A DNA stretch of 64,000 nt from JAHFUA01 sp963808725 (GTDB lineage Bacteria > Acidobacteriota > Terriglobia > Terriglobales > Acidobacteriaceae), in assembly GCA_963808725.1 (NCBI GenBank), contig CAWEGO010000004.1, forward strand, positions 1-64,000, written 5' to 3'. This document shows positions 27,835-35,731 of this stretch, in pieces. Numbering within the stretch: the first letter of the stretch is position 1; every line of letters starts with the position of its first letter. A program made the position numbers and the translations under genes. The notes beneath the pieces were generated by a model, which saw only the letters and a program-made list of their open reading frames with translations, had not been told where the DNA came from and made no database searches.

Positions 27835-29022
27835 ATGCACGCGGAGGCGGACGGCCGGCAGGTGGTGCGGCCGGTCCGCATTCTCATCGTGTTCAACACC
27901 GTGTTCCTCTACGGTATGGAACGGCAAGTGATCGAGTCCTTCGATCTCCTGCGGCCGGAGGTGGAACCGCATTTCCTGCTCTCCTACACCACGTATCGCA
28001 AGCAGCTACCTCTGCTGACGGAGATTGAACGCCGCGGCCTCGAACATTCCTTTTTCAGCGACCGCACCGACTGGCCGAAGATCGGCCGCCCGCGCTCGCT
28101 GCGCCAGGCCTGGCAGATGGCGATGGCGATGATCAAGGGCAACCGCGACGTGCTGCGCCGCTCGTTCGACTGCGACGCCCTCTACCTGCCCGCGACCGGC
28201 TACGGATATTTCGCGCTGCTCGGCGCGCTCTACTGCCGCCTGCGCCGGAAACGCGTAGTGTTCGAGTTCCACGACCTGCCGCGGGGCTGGCAGCTCCGCC
28301 TGCGCCTGGTCTCGATGCTGGCGACCGATTGCGTACATCAAACCCGCTTCGCCTACGATTTCAGCGCGCGCACCAATCCCTATCTCGCCCGCAAAAGGAC
28401 GTTCATCTGTCCCACACGCACCCAGGCTTGGCGCCTGTGCGATTCCGATCCCCAGGTCCGCCGCGCCCTGGCAGGGAAGAGAAACCTGCTCTTCGTGGGA
28501 CAGGTATCTCATCACAAGGGGATTGACCTCCTGCTGGAAGCGTTTAGCTCCTTAGCATCTGATTATTCCGATATCCACCTGCACGTCCTGGGTGGCGGTC
28601 CTCAGGAACAGGAGTTGCGCAGCAGGATCGAGTCCGCGGGGCTGGTTTCGCGGGTGCACCTGTGGGGATACCGTCACGACGTGCACGACTTTCTGCGCAT
28701 GACATATCTCTACATCCATCCCAGCCCGCCTTCGCGATTTCATGAATGTTTCCCTCGGGGCGCGCTGGAAGCCATGTCCCAGGAAGTGCCGACGGTCTGT
28801 TTCCGCAGCGGTGGTTTGCAGGAGATGGTGGTGCACGAGAAGACAGGGTTGGTGTGTGAGGAGGAAACGCCGGAGTGTCTGGCTGCGAACATGCGCCGGT
28901 TTCTGGAGGACCCGCGCTTCCGATCGTCGTGCGCTCGCGCCGCACTGAGCCGGTTCCAGGAGCTCTATTCCGATGATCGCATACGCGCCCGCTGGATCGA
29001 GTTCGTGGAGCGGAAAAGCTGA
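27835..29022 (+). CDS. GT4 glycosyltransferase
   Basis: This 395-residue GT-B enzyme starts at ATG 27835, and VRILIVFNTVFLYGMERQVI opens the acceptor domain. The donor domain has NLLFVGQVSHHKGIDLLLEA, LHVLGGGPQEQELRSRIESA and HLWGYRHDVHDFLRMTYLYI. The E-x7-E motif is HECFPRGALEAMSQEVPTV, and SGGLQEMVVHEKTGLV closes the active site. All core GT4 residues appear present. It is two bases from the next glycosyltransferase start, so the two are co-translated. The sugar is unknown. Confidence 0.85.
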   Translation: MHAEADGRQVVRPVRILIVFNTVFLYGMERQVIESFDLLRPEVEPHFLLSYTTYRKQLPLLTEIERRGLEHSFFSDRTDWPKIGRPRSLRQAWQMAMAMIKGNRDVLRRSFDCDALYLPATGYGYFALLGALYCRLRRKRVVFEFHDLPRGWQLRLRLVSMLATDCVHQTRFAYDFSARTNPYLARKRTFICPTRTQAWRLCDSDPQVRRALAGKRNLLFVGQVSHHKGIDLLLEAFSSLASDYSDIHLHVLGGGPQEQELRSRIESAGLVSRVHLWGYRHDVHDFLRMTYLYIHPSPPSRFHECFPRGALEAMSQEVPTVCFRSGGLQEMVVHEKTGLVCEEETPECLAANMRRFLEDPRFRSSCARAALSRFQELYSDDRIRARWIEFVERKS

Positions 29023-29024
29023 CC

Positions 29025-30278
29025 ATGAGTCCCTTGGCGCAGCTCGTTTCGCCGCAATCGATCCTCGGGAACCTTGGGACCCCGGCGCCCCGGCGCAGGC
29101 TGGCGATCCTCAGTACCCATCCCATCCAGTACCACGCCCACTGGTTCCGCGCGCTGGCGGCGCGTCCCGAGCTCGACCTCAGCGTTTTCTATTGCTACCA
29201 CGGAACTCCAGCCGACCAGGCACAAGCCGGCTTCGGCGTCGAATTCGACTGGGACATCCCGCTGCTCGAGGGCTATCGCTACACCTTCCTGAAGGGCGCC
29301 GGCGGCAAGCCGGGAAACTTTTTCGCTCTCCGGGCGCCGGGCATGGCGCAGATCCTGGCGCGAGAAAACTTGGATGCGGTGCTGGTCAACGGCTGGTACT
29401 ACCGGGCCGCCTGGCAAGCCATCTTCGCTTGCTGGAGGATGCGCATTCCAGTGATGGCGCGGGGTGACTCCCAGTTGGCTTCGCCGCGCGGCGCGCTGAA
29501 GCGGCCACTGAAATATCCCGTGTACCGATGCTTCATCCCCAGGTTTGACGCCTGGCTGGCGGCGGGCACTCGTTCGCGAGACTACTTCCTGCACTACGGC
29601 GCCCACCCGCAGCGCGTGTTCCACGTGCCCCACGCCATCCAGGATGATTTGTTCCAGCGCGCGGCCGAGCAAGCCGAGCCTCGGCGCCGGAGGCTGCGCC
29701 AGCAATGGGGACTCGAGGACCAGCAGACGGTGTTTGTTTTCGCCGGCAAGTTCATCGAGAAGAAGCGGCCCATGGACTTTCTGCAGGCCATCGAAGCTGC
29801 CGCGAAGCAACCATCGGCGATTGCAGGGCTGATGGTAGGCGACGGTCCGTTGCGCGCCGCGTGTGAGCAGTTTGTCTGCGAGCGCCAACTTCCGGTTCGC
29901 TTTGCCGGCTTCCTGAACCAGTCGCGCATGGTGGACGCCTACGTCGCCGCCGATTGCCTGGTGCTCCCCTCCGACGCCCGTGAGACCTGGGGCCTCGTGG
30001 TGAATGAAGCCATGTCGTGCGCGCGGCCGGCCATCGTCAGCGACGCCGTCGGCTGTGCCCCCGATCTGGTTCGCGACGGCCGTTCGGGCGCGATCTTCCC
30101 GCTGGGCGATGTCGAGGCCCTATCCAAAATCCTGGCGGCTCTGGCCGGGAGTCCGGAACGCCTGCACCTCATGGGCGAGCGCGCGCGCGCCAGCTTGCGG
30201 CCCTATTCTGACGCCGCCGCCGTGCAGGGTGTCGTCGATGCGGTGGAGGCGGTCACCCGGAATCGGCGGACGAGATGA
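29025..30278 (+). CDS. GT4 glycosyltransferase
   Basis: This 417-residue protein begins with a variable 25-residue segment followed by RRLAILSTHPIQYHAHWFRA. Acceptor-domain sequence includes DAVLVNGWYYRAAWQAIF and MARGDSQLASPRGALKRPLK. The donor domain contains FVFAGKFIEKKRPMDFLQAI, LMVGDGPLRAACEQF and the E-x7-E motif in ARETWGLVVNEAMSCARPAI. DAVGCAPDLVRDGRSGAIFP ends the active site. This order fits the HPIQYH subgroup of GT4. It starts two bases after the previous stop and overlaps the Wzy-like gene by four bases. Confidence 0.85.
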   Translation: MSPLAQLVSPQSILGNLGTPAPRRRLAILSTHPIQYHAHWFRALAARPELDLSVFYCYHGTPADQAQAGFGVEFDWDIPLLEGYRYTFLKGAGGKPGNFFALRAPGMAQILARENLDAVLVNGWYYRAAWQAIFACWRMRIPVMARGDSQLASPRGALKRPLKYPVYRCFIPRFDAWLAAGTRSRDYFLHYGAHPQRVFHVPHAIQDDLFQRAAEQAEPRRRRLRQQWGLEDQQTVFVFAGKFIEKKRPMDFLQAIEAAAKQPSAIAGLMVGDGPLRAACEQFVCERQLPVRFAGFLNQSRMVDAYVAADCLVLPSDARETWGLVVNEAMSCARPAIVSDAVGCAPDLVRDGRSGAIFPLGDVEALSKILAALAGSPERLHLMGERARASLRPYSDAAAVQGVVDAVEAVTRNRRTR

Positions 30279-31789
30279 GACCCATCGTCAAAGACGCGGG
30301 CGGAAGCGCGCTCATGTGGGTGCTTCCCCCGCTGGCTGCGACTTTCCTCATGTGGCTGGCGCGGCTCAATGAGATCACGCTGTTTGAGTTCCTGGGGGCG
30401 GCGGGCCTGCTGACCGCGGCCTGGGGGCCCTATTACAGTTGGAGAAGGGCTGGCGAGCGCTACCTGCCACTCTTCCCTATGCTGAGCTTCATGTACTGGG
30501 TGTTTTACGCTCTGGGGCTGTTTTGGGGAACGCGCAGTAGCTATACCGCCCGCGGGCAACTTTCCGACCAGGCGATCGAGAACGCCATGCTGCTGGCGGT
30601 GGTGGGTGTGGTCTGCCTGTGGGTTGGGAAGTGGACGGGCGTTGGCCGCCGGCTGGCCTCCCCCCGTGTGCTCGATATTCACCCCGGCAGCGAGAACACC
30701 TGGTCGTACGTTCGTACCGCCCTGCTGCTCAGTCTTCCGTTGACGTTTGGGGTGCAGTCGCGCGCTTACTTGTTTGGCAACGGCGGACGCCAACTGCTCA
30801 TGATTTTGACCTCCACTGTTCCCATGGCGCTGTTCGTCATGCTCTTTCGCAAGTGGCTGCGCCGCCAGGCGAACCACGGGGAAGTGTTGCTGATCGCGGT
30901 TTTCCTCATCGGCAGGTTCCTGGCGGGGATTGCCTCCGGCTGGCTGGGTACGGGCGTGGCCATCATGGTTATCTGCAGCGTTGCCTTCCTTTATGAGCGG
31001 CGCAGGATCCCCGCTCTGGTGGTCGTTGTGGTGCTGGCTTACGTGCTTTTCTTCCAGGCCGGCAAAGAGGCGTTCCGCAAGACCTTCTGGGGGGAGCGGG
31101 TGGACTCGACGCTCAGCCAAAGAATTTCCTTCTGGTCCAGCGAGTCCCTGCGCAGTTGGGAACTTACCCTGGAGAATCCGAATGCCGACAACTGGCGCCG
31201 CCTGGCCGACCAGAGCCTGGGCCGCGTGTCTCTACTGCAACAGACTGCCAATGTGCTCGACCTGACTCCCGAAGTTGTCCCCTACCAGCGTGGGCGCCTG
31301 TACACCTACATGCTGGTCACCTTCATCCCGCGGGCGCTCTGGGAGGATAAGCCTTCGGTGAACGACGCCAATCAGTTCTATCAGGTTGCGTACGGACTCA
31401 CCGACCCGGACCACCTGAGTTCTGTATCCATCGCCGTGGGCACTCTGGCCGAGAGCTTCATCAACTTCGGCTGGTGGGGGCCCTTGCTGATCATGATTCC
31501 CCTGGGCATCTTCTTCGACTACTTCCAGCATGCTTTCCTGGCGCGCGATTCCGGGTGGGTGTTTAACGCGGCCGGGATTGCGCTCATTCCCAACTTTCTT
31601 GCCATTGAGTCCCAGTTGGCGCAATACCTGGCAGGGATCCTGCAGTGCATCGTTGTCGTCCTACTCATCCTATGGCCTGTGTTGCATGTGTCCATGCGGG
31701 AGGAGAAGACTGCTCCCCAGCCGGATGCGAGCTCGCGTGTTCCCGGCGGGCTGCGGATGCCGCTACCGGTGACCCGGCGGTTCTTGTGA
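30275..31789 (+). CDS. Wzy-like oligosaccharide repeat-unit polymerase (integral membrane)
   Basis: This 504-residue protein has about 12 hydrophobic helices. A large loop in the second half contains SQRISFWSSESLRSWELTLE, RVSLLQQTANVLDL, and RGRLYTYMLVTFIPRALWED followed by KPSVNDAN. That last block is characteristic of O-antigen polysaccharide polymerases of the oligosaccharide-repeat-unit family. The enzyme would join lipid-linked repeat units on the periplasmic face. It lies between two glycosyltransferases, overlapping the upstream one by four bases. Wzy proteins are poorly conserved, so this call rests on topology, loop motif and context. Confidence 0.75.
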   Translation: MRPIVKDAGGSALMWVLPPLAATFLMWLARLNEITLFEFLGAAGLLTAAWGPYYSWRRAGERYLPLFPMLSFMYWVFYALGLFWGTRSSYTARGQLSDQAIENAMLLAVVGVVCLWVGKWTGVGRRLASPRVLDIHPGSENTWSYVRTALLLSLPLTFGVQSRAYLFGNGGRQLLMILTSTVPMALFVMLFRKWLRRQANHGEVLLIAVFLIGRFLAGIASGWLGTGVAIMVICSVAFLYERRRIPALVVVVVLAYVLFFQAGKEAFRKTFWGERVDSTLSQRISFWSSESLRSWELTLENPNADNWRRLADQSLGRVSLLQQTANVLDLTPEVVPYQRGRLYTYMLVTFIPRALWEDKPSVNDANQFYQVAYGLTDPDHLSSVSIAVGTLAESFINFGWWGPLLIMIPLGIFFDYFQHAFLARDSGWVFNAAGIALIPNFLAIESQLAQYLAGILQCIVVVLLILWPVLHVSMREEKTAPQPDASSRVPGGLRMPLPVTRRFL

Positions 31790-31814
31790 TGCCGCACTCG
31801 GTGGGGCCGCGGGC

Positions 31815-33098
31815 GTGAAGATCATCCAGGTTATCCCCGATTTCGGACTGGGCGGCATTCAGAAAGCAGGCTGTGTGCTGGCCGAGACCATGGTTCGCGC
31901 CGGACACCAGGTTCTTGTGCTGGCCGAAAAAACCGGGCCGCGCTTCCAGCCGTCCTGCTCCTGGCATCGCCTGCTGGCGGGTCCGCGCTTGGAGACGCTC
32001 GCCGAAGAGGTGCGCGAGTTTTCCCCCGACGTCCTTCACCTCCATGCTCCTGAGTATCCCGAGGATCTGATCCGCAGCCTCGCCGGCCGACTGCGAGAGA
32101 AGCCGCCCCTGCTGGTGACCACGCCGGTCTTCGGCCGTCCGCCGCAAGATCGCCGCCTGCTGGCGCAGACCCGCACTTGCTGCGTGGGTGTGTTCACCTT
32201 CTATCGGCTGGGGCGGTGGCTGAAGCAGCAGCCTGCGGAAATGGTCTGCAGTGGGATTGGTTACGTTCCGCTCACGCCATTCCAGCCGCCTCCCGCGGGA
32301 GTGGACCGCGACGCCGCGCGGCGCGCCATGGCCATCCCCGAAGACGCCTTCGTCTTCGGCAGGGTGGGCCGCAGCCAGGGAGGGAAGTGGCACCCCTGCT
32401 ACCCGCAGATCATCGATGCCGTGCTGAGCGCGGAGCCCGGTGCGCAGTGGATCTCCATCGGTTTTCCCGACGATCTCGGGCTCGACGGCCTACGCCAGCG
32501 CTGGGGTGATCGCTTCCGTAGCTTTCCGGAGACTGCCGATTATCAATTCCTCGCGGGGGTGCTCTCTGCGATGGACGTGCAGTTGTTCTGGAGCCAACAC
32601 GGAGAGTGTTTTGCCAGCACCATCTGCGAAGCCGCGGGCATGGGTACGCCCACCATCGCCGGGGTCAATCCGTGCCAGGACAATGGACAGGTCGAGCAGG
32701 TGCTGGAAGGGGTCACCGGGGAACTGGTGGGTACCCCGGCACAGGCGATCGCAGCGCTTCGCCGGCTCTCGTCGAATCGAAGTCTTTTGCCGGCGCTGCG
32801 CACCTCCGCCCAGCAACATGCCTGGACGCGCTGGCACATCAAGAGGGTCACGGCGGATCTTTTGCAGCTCTACCAATACTGGCGCTCCGGCGAAGCGTGT
32901 CCTTACCTCGAAGTCATGCTGCGCGAGCACCACGAGTTGATGAGCAACTACCGCCGCAAGGTCGCGGCCCTGAAGGGCGAGGGCAGCCTGCGCCACTCTG
33001 CTTGGGAAATGGCCTTGTGGTCGGCCGAGTCGTGGAGCCTGTTCGCCGGAGCCCGGCTGGTGAAGCCGTACTTCCGCAGGGTGCTGGATCGTTTATGA
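31815..33098 (+). CDS. GT4 glycosyltransferase with C-terminal extension
   Basis: This 427-residue protein starts at GTG 31815, giving KIIQVIPDFGLGGIQKAGCV. The acceptor domain has VREFSPDVLHLHAPEYPEDL. The donor domain shows FVFGRVGRSQGGKWHPCYPQ, QWISIGFPDDL and the E-x7-E motif in HGECFASTICEAAGMGTPTI. A C-terminal tail of about 80 residues (YLEVMLREHHELMSNYRRKV onward) extends past the GT-B core; it is helical and charged and may interact with the membrane or a partner. The gene ends the second plus-strand run and converges with the GT2 gene at 33134. Confidence 0.82.
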   Translation: MKIIQVIPDFGLGGIQKAGCVLAETMVRAGHQVLVLAEKTGPRFQPSCSWHRLLAGPRLETLAEEVREFSPDVLHLHAPEYPEDLIRSLAGRLREKPPLLVTTPVFGRPPQDRRLLAQTRTCCVGVFTFYRLGRWLKQQPAEMVCSGIGYVPLTPFQPPPAGVDRDAARRAMAIPEDAFVFGRVGRSQGGKWHPCYPQIIDAVLSAEPGAQWISIGFPDDLGLDGLRQRWGDRFRSFPETADYQFLAGVLSAMDVQLFWSQHGECFASTICEAAGMGTPTIAGVNPCQDNGQVEQVLEGVTGELVGTPAQAIAALRRLSSNRSLLPALRTSAQQHAWTRWHIKRVTADLLQLYQYWRSGEACPYLEVMLREHHELMSNYRRKVAALKGEGSLRHSAWEMALWSAESWSLFAGARLVKPYFRRVLDRL

Positions 33099-33133
33099 GA
33101 GGGCAGGGAACTCCCGTGAGTGGGGGCCTTATC

Positions 33134-33949
33134 TCAGCGCGTGTCCCCGCCTCTGATGTTGCGGAGCCGCCGCAGTTGCGCGAGGTAGTGCAGGACGATG
33201 CGGCCGGACAGCTTGGACTGGCCATGCTGGCGCGGGCGAAAGCAGTAGGGCACTTCCCGCACCCGTGCCGGCGGCAGGTGGGCAGCGATCTCCAGCAGGA
33301 TCTTGAACCCGCTGCCATCCACGCGTTCGCGAATCGCCATGAAGTCGCTCTTCCACATCGCAAAGTAGCCGGACATCGGGTCGCGCAGAGGCGTGCCCAA
33401 ACCAGCCTGGGCCAGCCGGGTCGCGCACAGCGATTGCAAGCGGCGGAGCCGAGTCCAGCCGGCGGTGCCACCGCCGGGCATGTAGCGGCAGCCGACCACC
33501 AGGGCCGCGCCGCGCTCCAGTTCCGCGACCATCTTCGGCAGAATGGCGGGATCGTGCTGCAGGTCGCTGTCGATGCAGGCAACGGCGTCCCCGGAAGACG
33601 CGGCAAAGCCGTCTATGACCGCGAAGCCAAGCCCGTGTTTCTCGAAGCGGCGCAGGAGGCGAAGCTGGCGGACGCTGCTGGCGAGCTCCTCGACGCGCCG
33701 CCAGGTCTGGTCCCGGGAGTCGTCATCGACGATCAGGATCTCGTGCGGCAGGCCGGCCAGCACCTCGGTGAGGTGGCGCACCAGGGGTTCGACGTTCTCA
33801 ACCTCGTTGAGGGTCGGCGACACTACGCTGAGCAAACGCACACGCCGGGAGCGGAGGTGCGTATCCTGGCCGGGAACTGCGTCCAGCAATGGTTCCACGA
33901 AATGTGCCCGATGGCGAATCCGGTGCCGGTATGGTAGCAGCAGGAACAC
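33134..33949 (-). CDS. GT2 glycosyltransferase, polyprenol-phosphate-mannose synthase-like
   Basis: Up to 271 residues. The GT2 core begins LLSVVSPTLNEVENVEPLVR, and IVDDDSRDQTW follows. FEKHGLGFAVIDGFAASSGD, CIDSDLQHDPAILPKMV and YMPGGGTAGWTRLRRLQS are typical of dolichol-phosphate mannose synthase-like enzymes that make polyprenyl-phosphate sugars. LRDPMSGYFAMWKSDF completes the pattern. The first 36 residues look unconserved, so a GTG at 33841 may be the real start. No membrane helices follow the catalytic domain. A polyprenyl-phosphate sugar would be a suitable donor for the GT39-like membrane protein encoded divergently at 33982. Confidence 0.8.
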   Translation of the reverse strand: MFLLLPYRHRIRHRAHFVEPLLDAVPGQDTHLRSRRVRLLSVVSPTLNEVENVEPLVRHLTEVLAGLPHEILIVDDDSRDQTWRRVEELASSVRQLRLLRRFEKHGLGFAVIDGFAASSGDAVACIDSDLQHDPAILPKMVAELERGAALVVGCRYMPGGGTAGWTRLRRLQSLCATRLAQAGLGTPLRDPMSGYFAMWKSDFMAIRERVDGSGFKILLEIAAHLPPARVREVPYCFRPRQHGQSKLSGRIVLHYLAQLRRLRNIRGGDTR

Positions 33950-33981
33950 AGCTTTTACTACCAGGCGTCAATCTTTTCCGG

Positions 33982-35687
33982 GTGATGATTTCGACTCCCG
34001 CGGCGGCCGTCTCCGGTGCTCTCAGCCGGCCCAGGTGCGAACCCAGCGCCCGGCGGACGCGCCTGCTCAGCCTGGCGTTGTTGAGCTGCGGGATCGTCCT
34101 GGCCTTCGCGGTGCCCACGCCCATCACTGTGTACAACGACCCGACGATGCAGCTCAAAGCTCTGCAGCAATATCGCGCCGGAATTTCCCCCAACTTCAAT
34201 ACGGTGGTGACGGCGAGCCCGAGCGAGCTGTCGGGCAACAGCCAAAGCTGGATCAGCACTTGGCCGCCGGGGATGGGACTGCTGTTGCTGCCATTGCTGT
34301 GCACCGGACTGACCATCGCCACGGCTCTCCGTGTGCTCGCGGCGGCAGCATTTGTCGTCGGATCGGTGGGCTGGGCCTGGTGGACTTCGCTGTTCGATTT
34401 GCCGCGATGGCTGGCAGCAATCGTGGTGGTGGGATGGCCTTGCCTGCGCTACGCCAACAATCCACTGTTCCAGTACTACACGGAAAGCCTCACCTACGCG
34501 CTGGCTCCCTGGTTGCTGGTGGGGGCCGTATGGCTCGCCGCACAAATGAAGCAGGATCTCACCGGGCCCCGCGCCGCCGGCGCACTTGGCCTCGGAATCG
34601 GACTGGGGGCGGCGTACTGGCTGAAATACTCGGCCGTCTTCGTTTCCGCCGGGCTGGTGCTGTTTCTTGGCTGCTGCTGCTTCCGCGATCGCCGCCGTGC
34701 CGTCTCGTTCAAGGCTTCAGTCGTGCTCCTCCTGGCAGCGCTGATACCCTTCGTGGCGCTGGTGGCCGGCCTCAACCTCCTGAACCGGCACATGGGAGCG
34801 TCGGCCAACTATGTGACCGAAACCGCGCGCCTGAACATCTCTTGGCACAGTGCGGTGGATGCCCTGGGGTTCCTGCCGCTGGCGATGGCGGATGCGGACT
34901 CTGCCCTGCAATATCTCTTCTTTAAGCCGTCGCGGCTGGTGCCCTTCGACCCGGTATGGCTCCGCATCGTGGCCCTGCCGGAGGCTGGGCTGATTCTTTG
35001 GATCGTGCTGCGGCGTCGGACCGACGATCTGGCGCTACGAGCCAGCCGCTGGGTGGCCCTCGCCGCCATCGCCGTGATCTTTGCCGTGTGGACGTTGTCC
35101 GGCGCGGGCGCCAGCCACGAAGCGCGTCACATTGCTGCCGCCGCCATGGCCCTGGTTCCAGCCCTGCTCGCCGAGTCCCGCCTGCTTTGGCGCAAGCCGC
35201 GGTGGTTCCGCGCGGTGCTCCTGCTCGTGACCCTCGTATTCGTCTTCGCCCCGATGCTCTATGGGGCAGCTTCCGTGGTGGGCAAGTGGCGCCGAGTGCC
35301 GAGGAATTATGAAACGACCGGCCCCGGACTGTATCATCCCTCACTGGCCAATCGGGATGAATCGGCGACGCTGAAGGCGCTGCTGCAGGATTACTCCGCG
35401 GCCAAGGATGTGTGGTATGTCCCGGACGGGATCACGTCGTTGTTCCTGCCGGGTCGCATGTTGATACGCCAAGCCGATTTTCAATCGTTAGAGCATCTGC
35501 GCGGCGAAGTCTTCAAAACCTCAGTTCCTCTGCGAGTTCTGGTATTGCTGCCAAGCCATTTCGAGCAAAATGGCAAAGGGATCGCGATCCGGTCTTCCTT
35601 CGTACAAGCCAAGAAGTGGGAGAAGATAGATACCCCGGCTGCAACTACATCCGGTGGGCAGCAGAGCTCGCGCCCGCACGCCAGTAG
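33982..35687 (+). CDS. GT39-like multi-pass membrane glycosyltransferase (frameshift near 3' end)
   Basis: About 568 residues with roughly ten membrane helices. The region after helix one, NDPTMQLKALQQYRAGISPN, occupies the place of the GT39/ArnT acidic loop. WISTWPPGMGLLLLPLLCTG and AYWLKYSAVFVSAGLVLFLG follow. Such enzymes use polyprenyl-phosphate sugars on the periplasmic face. As sequenced, the frame runs to 35868, overlapping the convergent gene by 137 bases with shadow-like residues. A one-base deletion near 35637 explains this: the next frame gives PGCNYIRWAAELAPARQ and a stop at 35687. The start is uncertain; ATGs at 33889 and 33931 are also in frame, but they would overlap the GT2 gene. 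Confidence 0.65.
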
Positions 35688-35731
35688 GGTAACTGCTGGC
35701 GCGAATCCGATCTTCTGCATTCTGCAGGGAA

